Assembly (NCBI RefSeq): GCF_900070355.1
Contig: NZ_LN849456.1
Location: 620,001 to 684,000 of the forward strand
Length of the DNA stretch: 64,000 bases
Reading direction: 5' to 3'
DNA from: Devriesea agamarum
Lineage (GTDB): Bacteria; Actinomycetota; Actinomycetes; Actinomycetales; Dermabacteraceae
Shown one piece after another: positions 34,883-44,548 of this stretch; position 1 is the first letter of the stretch, and each line of letters starts with the position of its first letter. The notes below the pieces were generated by a model. That model searched no databases. It saw only the letters and a list, made by a program, of their open reading frames with translations, and was not told the DNA's origin. A program made the position numbers and the translations under genes.

Positions 34883-36097
34883 CTACGTCAGATCCCGAAT
34901 TACCTGATCGGCGAGGAGCCTGCCAGCAGGCGTCAGGACAGCCTTCCCCTGAGCCAGTTGCGCCGGATCGAGCAGTCCCCGGTTAGCGTGAACATGCAGC
35001 GCTGACCGACGTTCAGCGGCAACAGCATCAATATCCAGACCATCAACGGTCCGCAACTCGAGCATGATGCGCTCAACCCGTCGATCCTCGGCGGTCAGAA
35101 TCTCCTGCCCGTCCTGCGGAAGCACTCCCCTGGTAACCGCATGGGCATAACGGCTTGGATGTTTGAGGTTCCACGCACGCATCCCGTCGCGATGGCGATG
35201 CGCTCCGGGTCCGATTCCCCACCAGTCTGCGCCATGCCAATACGCAAGGTTGTGGCGGCAGCGAGTCTGACGGGATTGCGACCAGTTCGAGACCTCATAC
35301 CAGGTGTATCCAGCCTCCGCCAAGAGGGCATCGATCAGATCGTATTCGTCGGCCATAAGGTCACTATCGACCGGGGTTATCTCCCCGCGCCGTAGCTGCC
35401 GAGCCATCGCCGTGTTGCCCTCGATGATGAGTGAATACGCCGAGACGTGATCCGGTTCGCAGGCAAGAGCAGCCCTCACCGAGGTTTCGACATCCTCAAT
35501 CCGCTCCCCCGGAGTGCCGTAGATCAAGTCCAAGCTCACCTGCAAACCGACGTCCCGAGCCCACTGCACAACGCGCGGAATCCGCGCTGGGTCGTGAGTT
35601 CGATCCAGTGTCGCGAGCACGCGCGGCACCGCAGACTGCATTCCGAATGACACCCGCGTAACACCACCGTCTGCCAGCTCACGTAGGGTATCCGCGGTCA
35701 CGGAATCGGGATTGGCCTCAATGCTCACCTCGGCGTCGGGTGCCAAGGGGATCAGTGTGCGCAGATGATCCAGCATCTGCACGAGGTCGGAAGCGGGCAG
35801 CAGCGTCGGTGTTCCACCACCGAAAAATACGGTGTCGACCTGACTGTATTCGTACCCATGTTGCTGGTCATCGGCGTGTACTAAGTCCATTTCCCGGCAG
35901 GCATGGTCGGCATATTCTGCACGGCTTCCTCCGCCGCCAAGATCTTTGGCCGTGTACGTGTTGAAGTCGCAGTATCCGCACCGGACAGCGCAAAACGGGA
36001 CGTGGATGTATACGGATAGCCCCGTGGTTACTCCAGCCACCCCTGCGCCAGCACCGGGACCAACGGCGACACTCGGCACCTTGCCGCTGATTGTCAC
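34883..36097 (-). CDS. hemW: HemW-type radical SAM protein
   Basis: A 404-residue protein like coproporphyrinogen III oxidase HemN but of the HemW class, a heme chaperone. The iron-sulfur site is VPFCAVRCGYCDFNTYT; VDTVFFGGGTPTLLPASDL, EANPDSVTADTL and RVSFGMQSAVPRVLATLDRT are conserved. The C-terminal region has WSQSRQTRCRHNLAYWHG, as in HemW. ATG at 36097 overlaps the MOSC gene stop (ATGA), in an operon with lepA. Confidence 0.92.
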   Translation of the reverse strand: MTISGKVPSVAVGPGAGAGVAGVTTGLSVYIHVPFCAVRCGYCDFNTYTAKDLGGGGSRAEYADHACREMDLVHADDQQHGYEYSQVDTVFFGGGTPTLLPASDLVQMLDHLRTLIPLAPDAEVSIEANPDSVTADTLRELADGGVTRVSFGMQSAVPRVLATLDRTHDPARIPRVVQWARDVGLQVSLDLIYGTPGERIEDVETSVRAALACEPDHVSAYSLIIEGNTAMARQLRRGEITPVDSDLMADEYDLIDALLAEAGYTWYEVSNWSQSRQTRCRHNLAYWHGADWWGIGPGAHRHRDGMRAWNLKHPSRYAHAVTRGVLPQDGQEILTAEDRRVERIMLELRTVDGLDIDAVAAERRSALHVHANRGLLDPAQLAQGKAVLTPAGRLLADQVIRDLT

Positions 36098-36819
36098 GCC
36101 CGGGATCCTGGAATCTCTCCCACGTCTTTTAGAACCCGACCCATTTTCGCCGCCACTTCGTGGTGGAAGATATAGCCACTACTTCGCGCCCAGGTGAGCA
36201 TCCGCTCAGCCATCGGCGGAGTAATTCGTGCGTACACAGCGGATACCGTGACCTGGTGGCCGGGGGTGTAAAGAACCCTCAGGTCATCGCCAGTCTCAAT
36301 CACGCCGGCACTCACCACCCGGGTATACGCGCCGGTGCGCCCGCGGCGGTGGTAATCACTGCGGAATGTATCCGTGCCCATCCAGCGTTGAAAGGTGGCG
36401 CACGGGGTTCGAGGCGCAGTGACTTCCAATTCCGTACTGCCTATGGCCAGCCGCGCACCCAGTTCCAGATCATCCACCTCAAGACCGCTGATTCTTAAAT
36501 TTTCCCCAAAACCACCGGCGGGGATGGTTCGACCAAGGACTTTCTGCCAATGATCAGCTTCGACCCGGCTCAGCAGATACACCGCCTGGTCCAAGCCACC
36601 GTGGTGGATACGGTCAGCCTGGACATCCCCGCGCAGCCCATAGTTTCCGACAGGAACCGGGCCTGAAACCGGCTGTTTATCAATCGCGGTGACCCCAACC
36701 ATGCCATCGTCCGCGTGCAACGCAGCTACTACGCACACGGCTTCAACCTGGCCGACAGCGCCTTGAGCCACCGCGGTGGATACGGTTTCAGAAGCTGATT
36801 GCGGGGTTTTAGGGATCAT
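36094..36819 (-). CDS. MOSC-domain protein (YiiM-like)
   Basis: A 241-residue protein. The MOSC domain shows [36 protein letters not shown] and the conserved Cys in [14 protein letters not shown], then [16 protein letters not shown]. YiiM-type MOSC proteins reduce N-hydroxylated bases or handle a sulfur carried on the Cys. It is joined to lepA upstream and hemW downstream by four-base ATGA overlaps, an unusual insertion into a conserved pair. Confidence 0.85.
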   Translation of the reverse strand: MIPKTPQSASETVSTAVAQGAVGQVEAVCVVAALHADDGMVGVTAIDKQPVSGPVPVGNYGLRGDVQADRIHHGGLDQAVYLLSRVEADHWQKVLGRTIPAGGFGENLRISGLEVDDLELGARLAIGSTELEVTAPRTPCATFQRWMGTDTFRSDYHRRGRTGAYTRVVSAGVIETGDDLRVLYTPGHQVTVSAVYARITPPMAERMLTWARSSGYIFHHEVAAKMGRVLKDVGEIPGSRA

Positions 36820-38705
36820 TTCTTCTTGTCCTTACCTGCGACCTCACCGTCGGACGAGAGCGCTGCAATAAAGGCCTCCTGCGGCACCTCAACACTGCCA
36901 ATGTTCTTCATCCGCTTCTTTCCCTCTTTCTGCTTTTCTAGCAGCTTCCGTTTCCGGGAAATATCGCCGCCGTAACACTTTGAGAGGACGTCTTTTCGCA
37001 GGGCTCGAATGTTTTCTCGAGCAATAATGCGTGAGCCGATAGCTGCCTGGATGGGGACTTCAAACTGCTGACGCGGAATGAGGTTCTTGAGCTTACCGGC
37101 CATCTCCACCCCGTATGAGTAGGCTTTATCGCGGTGAACAATGGCGCTAAAAGCATCGACTGTCTCACCCTGGAGCAAGATATCGACCTTCACCAAATCT
37201 GCTGCCTGATCGCCGGACACGTCGTAGTCCAGGGAGGCATAGCCTTTAGTTTTGGACTTCAGCTGGTCAAAGAAATCAAACACGATCTCTGCAAGAGGCA
37301 AGGTGTACCGCAGTTCCACGCGGTCCTCGGACAGATAGTCCATTCCAAGCAAACTCCCGCGGCGCTGCTGACACAAGTCCATAATGGCGCCCACGAAATC
37401 GCTCGGAGCCAAAATGGTCGCACGCACCACCGGTTCTCGAATTTCCCGGACTTTGCCCCCGGGGAAATCTGACGGATTCAGCACTTCGATTCGGCTGCCA
37501 TCCTCCATGGTGACGTCATAGACAACCGACGGGGCGGTGGAAATTAGATCCAGGCCGAATTCGCGTTCTAGCCGTTCCCGCACAATTTCTAGATGCAATA
37601 GACCTAGGAACCCGCAGCGGAAACCGAACCCGAGCGCGGTGGAGGTTTCCGGTTCATAGATAAGAGCGGCATCATTTAGTTTCAGTTTATCCAGCGCATC
37701 ACGTAAATCGGGATAATCGGAGCCATCAATGGGGAATAGTCCCGAATAAACCATGGGTTTAGGATCCGAATACCCAGCTAGTGCCGTGCTCGCACCGCGC
37801 CGCGCAAGCGTGACGGTATCGCCAACTTTTGACTGGCGCACATCTTTCACACCCGTAATCAGGTATCCCACTTCGCCCACGCCGAGCCCACCGGTCGGAA
37901 CGGGCTCCGGTGAGATCACGCCGATTTCGAGCAGGTCATGCTGTGCTCGGGTGGACATCATTTCGATCCGTTCACGGTTCTTCAAATGCCCGTCAACCAC
38001 ACGCACATAGGTGACCACGCCGCGGTACGTGTCGTACACCGAGTCAAAAATCATCGCCCGACATGGCGCGTTTTCATCTCCGACCGGGGCCGGAATGGTA
38101 CGAACCACATGGTCGAGCAGTTCGGCCACACCCGCACCCGTTTTACCGGATACCCGCAGCACATCCTCCGCATCGCAGCCAACCAGTTGGGAAATTTCTG
38201 CCGCATATTTGTCGGGGTCCGCAGCGGGAAGATCGATCTTGTTCAAAACTGGAATGATAGTGAGGTCGGATTCCAAAGCGAGATACAGATTTGCCAGTGT
38301 CTGCGCTTCAATCCCCTGGGCCGCGTCAACCAGTAGAATTGCGCCTTCGCACGCGGCGAGCGATCGAGATACCTCGTAGGTGAAGTCCACGTGCCCGGGC
38401 GTGTCGATCATATTCAACGCATAGGCGAGTTCCCCGCGACCATCTCCCTGATCCAGGCCCCATGGCATCCGCACCGCTTGTGATTTCACGGTGATACCGC
38501 GTTCGCGTTCAATGTCCATGCGATCGAGGTACTGAGCGCGCATAGCCCGCTCGTCGACCACACCGGTCAACTGCAACATACGATCAGCCAAAGTCGACTT
38601 ACCGTGGTCGATGTGGGCGATGATGCAGAAGTTCCGGATCCGCTCGACCGGTGTTGAGGCGGGGGTAATCGTCGCCGTGGCCGCATCTGAGATCCTAGGG
38701 GTCAC
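36816..38705 (-). CDS. lepA: Elongation factor 4
   Basis: A 629-residue ribosome back-translocase GTPase. [52 protein letters not shown], followed by EF-G-like domains and the LepA C-terminal domain ([36 protein letters not shown]). The N-terminal ~20 residues are a short Ala/Thr extension. Confidence 0.96.
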   Translation of the reverse strand: MTPRISDAATATITPASTPVERIRNFCIIAHIDHGKSTLADRMLQLTGVVDERAMRAQYLDRMDIERERGITVKSQAVRMPWGLDQGDGRGELAYALNMIDTPGHVDFTYEVSRSLAACEGAILLVDAAQGIEAQTLANLYLALESDLTIIPVLNKIDLPAADPDKYAAEISQLVGCDAEDVLRVSGKTGAGVAELLDHVVRTIPAPVGDENAPCRAMIFDSVYDTYRGVVTYVRVVDGHLKNRERIEMMSTRAQHDLLEIGVISPEPVPTGGLGVGEVGYLITGVKDVRQSKVGDTVTLARRGASTALAGYSDPKPMVYSGLFPIDGSDYPDLRDALDKLKLNDAALIYEPETSTALGFGFRCGFLGLLHLEIVRERLEREFGLDLISTAPSVVYDVTMEDGSRIEVLNPSDFPGGKVREIREPVVRATILAPSDFVGAIMDLCQQRRGSLLGMDYLSEDRVELRYTLPLAEIVFDFFDQLKSKTKGYASLDYDVSGDQAADLVKVDILLQGETVDAFSAIVHRDKAYSYGVEMAGKLKNLIPRQQFEVPIQAAIGSRIIARENIRALRKDVLSKCYGGDISRKRKLLEKQKEGKKRMKNIGSVEVPQEAFIAALSSDGEVAGKDKKK

Positions 38706-38950
38706 CGCTGGTGGGTCCTTTCATGGGCGCTGTTCGTGTTCTCCATCGTCTCATGAGCGCAGGACACCGCGAACTCGACCCCAGATGCGCACTCAGCAGC
38801 ACGGAGTTCGTGCGGAACCCATAGCATTTGTAGAACGCATTCCCCGGTGATGGTGTTGAGGGGAATCGACGCCGAGACGACACCTAACCGAAACGGCACT
38901 GAACGGAATGCACCCGCGTTCACAATATTTTGCTGAAGATAGGAACTTTT

Positions 38951-39559
38951 GTGGCACTGTTCTCACGCCTGGCGGGAATCGTCAGGTCACTCGCCCAGTC
39001 TCCGCAAGTGCGCCGGGCAGCACGCGATCTGGCCAAGGAAGCAGGCCGTCAGCTGTCCAGCCCTCCGCGGCCGGTCGAAAGCCATGACCGTGCGCGCCAC
39101 ACCAGCACCGCCAAGGGTTCGCCTGCCCAGGCGTCCGGCGCCCAGCTCGCCGACCGGCCTTCTCAACCGCCTCTGCATCTGTCATATTCCCCGCATCCCG
39201 ACGATAAAGCCGACCCCGGTGAAGTCGTGTGGGGATGGGTTCCGTTTGAGGAAATGGATGGGCGCGGGAAAGATCGCCCCGTTTTAGTTATTGCGCTTGA
39301 AGACGACGTGTTGGTTGCGCTCATGCTGACCTCCCGGGACCGTGGTGACGGTGTGCATACGGACCATCACGGGCAGCATTGGATCGACATTGGAATCGGT
39401 TCGTGGGATCCGCAACGCCGCCCCAGCGAGGTGCGTCTGGATCGCCTCATCCGCCTAGCTCCAGGCAGCGTTCGCCGGGGAGGCGGACGCATCGATCACA
39501 GCACCTTTTCCAAGGTGGCGGATGCCACACGCCGAGTTCATGGGTGGCGACCATCCTGA
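38951..39559 (+). CDS. PemK/MazF-like protein with N-terminal extension
   Basis: A 202-residue protein. The first ~85 residues are basic and low complexity. The second half resembles PemK/MazF-type barrels: GEVVWGWVPFEEMDGRGKDR, PVLVIALEDDVLVALMLTSR and VRLDRLIRLAPGSVRRGGGR. No antitoxin gene accompanies it. Orphans like this are found next to rpsT in actinobacteria and may be housekeeping rather than toxic. GTG at 38951 with AGGA upstream is favoured; a TTG start at 38930 is possible. Confidence 0.75.
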   Translation: MALFSRLAGIVRSLAQSPQVRRAARDLAKEAGRQLSSPPRPVESHDRARHTSTAKGSPAQASGAQLADRPSQPPLHLSYSPHPDDKADPGEVVWGWVPFEEMDGRGKDRPVLVIALEDDVLVALMLTSRDRGDGVHTDHHGQHWIDIGIGSWDPQRRPSEVRLDRLIRLAPGSVRRGGGRIDHSTFSKVADATRRVHGWRPS

Positions 39560-39807
39560 CCTGGGCGATCACCCTGCACTCTGGTATCGTTTCTGCTTGT
39601 ATGTGTGAACATACCGCCCGCCGCAAATGCGGTCGCGGGGTCAACCGTGTCAGACCCTGTACCCGTTGTGCGTCGAGCGTGTAGGTCCGGGGTTGCGCCC
39701 GCGGACTTCGGCGTCACCAGGCAACCCCCACTGCCACGTCCCCGCCGGAATTCGTCCCTCGCATCCCGGAACGTTCCACCGTCGAAGCAACACGGAGAAG
39801 AGTCCAC

Positions 39808-40074
39808 GTGGCCAACATCAAGTCCCAGATCAAGCGCATCAAGACCAACGAAAAAGCGCGCCAGCGCAACAAGGCGGTTAAGAGCGAGCTGAAGACCTAC
39901 ATCCGCAAGGTGCGCACCGCTGTCACCGCCGGTGACGTCGATGCCGCGGGAAGCGCCCTGAAGCAGGCCGCCCGCAAGCTCGATAAGGCGGTTTCCAAGG
40001 GCGTTATCCACAAGAACCAGGCAGCCAACCGCAAGTCGGGCCTGGCGAAGCTGGTGGCGAAGCTCGACAAGTGA
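39808..40074 (+). CDS. rpsT: 30S ribosomal protein S20
   Basis: An 88-residue, Lys/Arg/Ala-rich protein: [20 protein letters not shown] at the start, [19 protein letters not shown] at the end. The GTG at 39808 has GGAGAAG upstream. The 248 bases before it should hold the promoter and leader, which is consistent with S20 autoregulation but not shown by sequence. Confidence 0.97.
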   Translation: MANIKSQIKRIKTNEKARQRNKAVKSELKTYIRKVRTAVTAGDVDAAGSALKQAARKLDKAVSKGVIHKNQAANRKSGLAKLVAKLDK

Positions 40075-40166
40075 GGTCGTCCCCCGCTGGGGAACCACAC
40101 GTCGGTGAGCCCGCACGTAAGGACTGTCACTGGGTGACGTTTTCTTAACGGGTGTTCTCACCGTAG

Positions 40167-40208
40167 AAAAAGACCGGGTCTGTTCCAAGGAACGGACCCG
40201 GTCTTTTT
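40167..40208. terminator. Bidirectional terminator after rpsT
   Basis: AAAAAGACCGGGTCTGTTCC (from 40167) pairs with the stretch ending GGTCTTTTT at 40208 across a two-base loop, a 20-bp near-perfect stem with A and T runs on either side. It works in both directions. Confidence 0.93.
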
Positions 40209-40230
40209 CTATGCCATACAGGGATGGGTT

Positions 40231-40430
40231 TACGGCACCCGCAGGGTCCCGGGATGTGCCTTTGACGTCATGGTGTGTCCTAGCTGTGTGGCGTCAATCG
40301 CTCGAGCGAGTCCCCGATCCAAGCGAATACTGCATCCTCGCAAATCCGAGGAGTATTCGGGCGAATACAGATGTGACAAACATTTGACGCTCCCCACCCC
40401 ATTTCGTCGGTTCGCAGGGCATGCTAGCCT
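40231..40430 (-). pseudogene. Degraded partial duplicate of holA
   Basis: Bases 40231-40318 align with the holA 3' end at about 40968-41055 (shared: CGCAGGGTCCCG, TCAATCGCTCGAGC, CCCCGATCC). Bases 40330-40430 align with holA at about 41434-41535 (shared GTGACAAACA and a TCGGTTC-type stretch). About 380 bp of the parent are missing between the two blocks. In translation RGLARAI-D/E-AT is shared. The frame remains partly open but the domain is gutted, so it is a relic. Confidence 0.8.
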
Positions 40431-40526
40431 CCGTTTAAGAGCACAGTCGTGATTCGACGTACTCGAAGGCATGTGTTGCCTGACACCAATGTTTCCCGAT
40501 GTCGTGACCAATCTTGAGGGAGTTTC

Positions 40527-40640
40527 ATGTCGACAACGATGATTGTTGCGGTCGGAATCAGTGTCATGATTGGCGCTGCCATCGTCATCTTTGCCACCGT
40601 CTATCTAGGTAAGGAACGGAAAGATAGAAACGGCAAGTAG
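40527..40640 (+). CDS. 37-residue single-pass membrane protein
   Basis: ATG at 40527 has GAGGGAG upstream. The product has one hydrophobic helix (MIVAVGISVMIGAAIVIFAT) and a basic tail ending KERKDRNGK. Size and design fit the small membrane proteins that modulate larger partners. No family is recognised. Confidence 0.6.
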   Translation: MSTTMIVAVGISVMIGAAIVIFATVYLGKERKDRNGK

Positions 40641-40667
40641 TAACCTCCCTTCTCTCAAACTAACCTC

Positions 40668-40865
40668 ATGACAGATGTGACCGCCGCAGAGTCCGGTCCA
40701 AACGGGCTCGCCGCCGTAATCGCGCTGGCCCGTGCCGGATTACATGTGGAGGTCACCGAAGCATCCTCGAGTGCAGGGTCTGATGTCGCACCAGATCATG
40801 ACAGGGGGACGGGGCCATACCCTGATACCGGTCTAACCCCCGAAACTAAACCCAACCCGCTTTAA
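40668..40865 (+). pseudogene. N-terminal remnant of an FAD-dependent oxidoreductase
   Basis: DVTAAESGPNGLAAVIALAR and AGLHVEVTEASSSAGSDV match the dinucleotide-binding start of phytoene-dehydrogenase-like oxidoreductases (family pattern VVGSGPNGLAAA...LARAG..V.VLEA). The glycine motif is damaged (AAESGPNG), and similarity ends after ~40 residues, followed by nonsense. Only a fragment of a ~500-residue gene remains. Confidence 0.75.
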
Positions 40866-40916
40866 CGCTCACACGGTCGGGTTGACAGCGCGCGTACGCT
40901 CCACGCTTACGCTTAC

Positions 40917-41903
40917 TCAACGATCGCGGCGCGCACGACAAATTTCGAGTACCGCACGCTGCACGGCAAACGCAGGGTCCCGAGACGCCCCTTTCACATC
41001 ATGATCTGCCCTAGCTGTTGCTTCAATCGCTCGAGCAAGCCCCCGATCCGACCATGCTTGGGCCTCTCGTTTCAAATTCCGCACCATCCAGTCAGGCATC
41101 CCGAGCGTTTTCGCGCTCGCTCCGGGCGTGCTCACCTTCGCAAGACCGCGAATCTTCGAGGCGATAGCGGCCACCATAGGAACCGGGTCAACACCGCTAG
41201 AACTCGCTTGGCGCAGCAGAGCCAGGGCTTCGCGGTCTCTGCCTGCAATCGCCGCATCAGCCACCGCGAACGCCGTGGTCTCCACACGACCTGCTACCAC
41301 GCTGTGGACCGCGGCCCGGTCTATAACCGGTGGTTCTTCCCCTGCTTCCGGCTCAGTATCAGCAATGATCTGACGGCAGGTTGCAGCGAGTTCAGCGAGG
41401 TCTTGAGAGAAGGCATCTACCAGCGCGGCGGCTGCGTCCTCACGGATCCGACGCCCAGCTCGGGTGAACTCAGAGGTGACAAACACTTGGCGGTCCCCGA
41501 CCCGTTTCATCGGTTCACACGGCACCCGGGGTATTCCCGAACCGCGCAGAGCATCAAGAACTTTCTTCCCTCGATTACCACCGCGATGGATTACAACTAG
41601 CGTCACATCAGCTTCGGGCGCTGTGCGGTAGGTGTTCAGGTCGGATAGCAGCGCATCGGGCGCGGTCTGCATATTGGTGATGATAATGAGCCTCGGCTCA
41701 CCGAAAAGTGAGGGGCTGGTCGCGGCGGTCAAGCCACCTTGGGCGTATGCATCCGATTCGATTCGGGTCACCGTCGTATCGGGATGGGCTGTATAGGCGA
41801 GGTTGCGCAGACGTTCCACAGCGCGATCGACAAGGAGGCCTTCACTGCCGTGGAGCAGCACGATTGGCGCGATTGTGACGCTGTGCCATGCGACGTCGCC
41901 CAT
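40917..41903 (-). CDS. holA: DNA polymerase III subunit delta
   Basis: A 328-residue clamp-loader subunit. Start PIVLLHGSEGLLVDRAVERL (degenerate P-loop region). Conserved: SLFGEPRLIIITNMQTAPD, VVIHRGGNRGKKVLDALR, AGRRIREDAAAALVDAFSQD, TTAFAVADAAIAGRDREALA and KIRGLAKVSTPGASAKTLG. It opens the beta clamp in the loader complex. It follows comEC, a common actinobacterial order. A relic of its 3' half lies downstream. Confidence 0.92.
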   Translation of the reverse strand: MGDVAWHSVTIAPIVLLHGSEGLLVDRAVERLRNLAYTAHPDTTVTRIESDAYAQGGLTAATSPSLFGEPRLIIITNMQTAPDALLSDLNTYRTAPEADVTLVVIHRGGNRGKKVLDALRGSGIPRVPCEPMKRVGDRQVFVTSEFTRAGRRIREDAAAALVDAFSQDLAELAATCRQIIADTEPEAGEEPPVIDRAAVHSVVAGRVETTAFAVADAAIAGRDREALALLRQASSSGVDPVPMVAAIASKIRGLAKVSTPGASAKTLGMPDWMVRNLKREAQAWSDRGLARAIEATARADHDVKGASRDPAFAVQRAVLEICRARRDR

Positions 41904-42040
41904 AATCTCCTCGTCTCACTGTGGACTCATAGTCATACCGACGGCCTGTGATTAGCAGCTTGCGTAGGCAGCCTTCACATGGCGGCACGGCGATCTGAAC
42001 GGTGTGCGACACAAAATGCGACATAAAGATTGGCACAAAG

Positions 42041-44548
42041 TCAGGACCGCATCCATGATCCCATGCGGCGGATCGTCCACTGTCCCGGCGCGGCTGGTTC
42101 TACGACTGTGATCCCATCGCGATCGGTTCGCAGGATGTCAGCCCCGTTTTCCGTCAGCATGGTGAGGGTGCGAGCAGCTGGATGCCCGAAGGTGTTGCCG
42201 CGTCCAACTCCGATCAGCGCAATCTGAGCATTGATCGCCCGATACAGCTGGGGATACTGCCGAGCTGAGCCGTGATGCGCAACTTTCACCACCTGCGCAT
42301 GTGGGGAAGGATTTTGCGCTAGAAAAGCCCGCTGGGCGGCCGGTTCAAGGTCACCTAGGGCCAGAAGGTTCCGTCCGTCCGGCCAGGAGACATCGACCGT
42401 TAAGGAGCAGTCGTTGGGCTCTGCTTGGTCTAGCTGAGAGGTTTCTTGGGATGCGGCCCGACGCACGCTCGATACATCGGAGGGCCACAGAACCCGCACC
42501 TTGAGTCCGTCTAGCTGTGCCCCATCACCCGCGAGAGGATGCTCACCAGGTTCGTGATCAACGGGACAGCGCCAGGTGCGCCGCGGTGTTCGCCCGCCCG
42601 ATAGCGCCGCCAACCCTCCAATATGGTCGGCATGGGCATGAGTGAGAACAACCAGGTCAACATGATCGATCTTCAGCGTGTTTAGACATGTCCGCAAAGA
42701 AGCAGGGTCGGGCCCGGTGTCTATGAGGATCACGGCACGGTTATCTGGCCCATCGCGGGCCACGAACGCGTCTCCCTGGCCCACGTCGCATTGAGCGATC
42801 GTCCACGCCGGCGGATCAAGAACATCCCGTATCATCCGCACCATGGGCGGGGTACCCACGGCCACCAGCAGCCCGGCCAGTCCCCAGCGCACATAGGGTG
42901 TGCGTCGTCCCTTCCAGATCAGGACGAGCAGCATCCCAAGCCCGACGCTAACGCCAACGACGGTGAGGGATCCTTGCCATCCCTGCGGGACCGGCAGCGC
43001 CGATCCCGGAAGGTTTCCAAAGACGTCTGAGACCACCAGAATGATTCGAGCTGCGCCCGCTGCGACGGTATTGGCTAATGCTGCCGCTCCAGGCCACCAA
43101 GGCGCGATCACCAACCCCAGCATTCCGCATAGGGTGGCTGGCCCCACAAACGGTGCCACCAGCATATTGGCGAGCACGGACCACAGCGACACCTCCGGGG
43201 TTAAAAGAACCAGCAACGGAGTACACACGAGCTGTGCGACCAAAGGCACCGTCACCGCCAGTGCGAGAAGGCGGGGTATGCGCTCACCGCTCAGACGGCA
43301 CATTAAACGGGCCAGCGGATCGGCCGCGGTGATAATCGCCGACGTCGCGAGAACCGACAAAATAAATCCAAGTGATGACGCAACCGCTGGGTCCGCTAAC
43401 GCCCACAGCAACGTAGTAGCAGCTAAAGCCGGGATCGGTCGCGCGCGATATCCCAGAAATCTGGCGACGAGAAGGGGCACGACCATCACACCGGCACGCA
43501 ACACACTGGGTTGGTCCGACACCAAGCAGATATATCCCGCTCCGAGAATTGCGCCGATTGCGAGGCGAGGACGCCGTGGCACACCGAGTATCAACAGCGG
43601 AACCACGACACTGCCGATTACCAGGGCAATGTTGGCTCCGGAGACCGCAACCAGGTGCGTGAGCCCGCTGCGCCGAATCACTTCCTCGCGTTGTGTGCTC
43701 ATACCCTGGGTGTCTCCCGTGGTCATACCGCGTACGAGGGCAGATACGTCGGCGGGCAGATGTGCGGTGGCTACGCGAGCGGCAGCGCTGAGGCGAGTAC
43801 GGACACCGTCCGCAGCGATATAGCCGCTGATCCTGGTCGGTTTCATCGTGAGCAAAGCGCCGCTGGCACGTAACCGGCCGGTGAGGGTGACCTGGTCGCC
43901 ACGATGCCAGGTGCGGGGGTCATGGGGGTCATTGTGATGAGCTGGCTCGGGCCGTGTGGTTTTGCCCTGGGACTCGCTTAGAGCTTTAGCGGGTGGCGGC
44001 GGGGACGAGGATTTCGGTGTTGGTTTTCTGTCCGACGAGCTAGAGACCGATCCTGGAGCGGGCACGGATAGCAGAAGGGTGACGCCGGGAGCTCCACGGG
44101 GATTGACCCGAACCGATGCTGTGCCGCGTCGCCACTCAGGCCCGTCGAGGTGCTCGACAGGGTCTGCGATAACCGCGACCTGAGTGGTGACCGTCTGTCC
44201 ACGCTCAGCTCTAACCTGCCAATCTGCCCGGGCATGTCGAACCGGGCCAGTCGTCACCAGCGTGCAAGCTAACAGAGCACCGAGGAGAACGCACTGGGCC
44301 GCTACGGCTGACATTACTGGTGCCCGGTGAGATGGTGGGCGATGAGAACGTTCAGAACCGTGCGAGGACGACACCGATTCGAGAGGTACGCGCCGCCGCC
44401 TCGCCACGGATATCAGCGTGACGCCGGCCATCATGAGGCTGAGCGCCACTGCGGCGACCGGAACCCAGTGCGAGGTTCCCAGCAGAAAGAGCGTGCCACC
44501 CCACGCGGTCAGCGCTGCCGGCACCAACCGCACATCATTACCACTCAC
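42041..44548 (-). CDS. comEC: ComEC/Rec2 competence DNA channel protein
   Basis: An 835-residue membrane protein. An N-terminal OB-like part is followed by the ComEC channel domain (LVRGMTTGDTQGM, RRSGLTHLVAVSGANIALVI, SVLRAGVMVVPLLVARFLGY). The C-terminal metallo-beta-lactamase domain has DVGQGDAFVAR, DLVVLTHAHADHIGGLAALS and HHGSARQYPQLY. It carries single-stranded DNA across the membrane during uptake. It is coupled to comEA by an overlap of the stop and start. Confidence 0.93.
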   Translation of the reverse strand: MSGNDVRLVPAALTAWGGTLFLLGTSHWVPVAAVALSLMMAGVTLISVARRRRVPLESVSSSHGSERSHRPPSHRAPVMSAVAAQCVLLGALLACTLVTTGPVRHARADWQVRAERGQTVTTQVAVIADPVEHLDGPEWRRGTASVRVNPRGAPGVTLLLSVPAPGSVSSSSDRKPTPKSSSPPPPAKALSESQGKTTRPEPAHHNDPHDPRTWHRGDQVTLTGRLRASGALLTMKPTRISGYIAADGVRTRLSAAARVATAHLPADVSALVRGMTTGDTQGMSTQREEVIRRSGLTHLVAVSGANIALVIGSVVVPLLILGVPRRPRLAIGAILGAGYICLVSDQPSVLRAGVMVVPLLVARFLGYRARPIPALAATTLLWALADPAVASSLGFILSVLATSAIITAADPLARLMCRLSGERIPRLLALAVTVPLVAQLVCTPLLVLLTPEVSLWSVLANMLVAPFVGPATLCGMLGLVIAPWWPGAAALANTVAAGAARIILVVSDVFGNLPGSALPVPQGWQGSLTVVGVSVGLGMLLVLIWKGRRTPYVRWGLAGLLVAVGTPPMVRMIRDVLDPPAWTIAQCDVGQGDAFVARDGPDNRAVILIDTGPDPASLRTCLNTLKIDHVDLVVLTHAHADHIGGLAALSGGRTPRRTWRCPVDHEPGEHPLAGDGAQLDGLKVRVLWPSDVSSVRRAASQETSQLDQAEPNDCSLTVDVSWPDGRNLLALGDLEPAAQRAFLAQNPSPHAQVVKVAHHGSARQYPQLYRAINAQIALIGVGRGNTFGHPAARTLTMLTENGADILRTDRDGITVVEPAAPGQWTIRRMGSWMRS

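Noticed and set aside
40230-40511. 93-residue leftward ORF as a gene
   Set aside because: It is explained as a decayed, internally deleted copy of holA rather than a functional gene.
40853-40884. CAACCCG/CGGGTTG inverted repeat as a terminator for holA
   Set aside because: The loop is long (18 bases) and no T-run follows in either direction.
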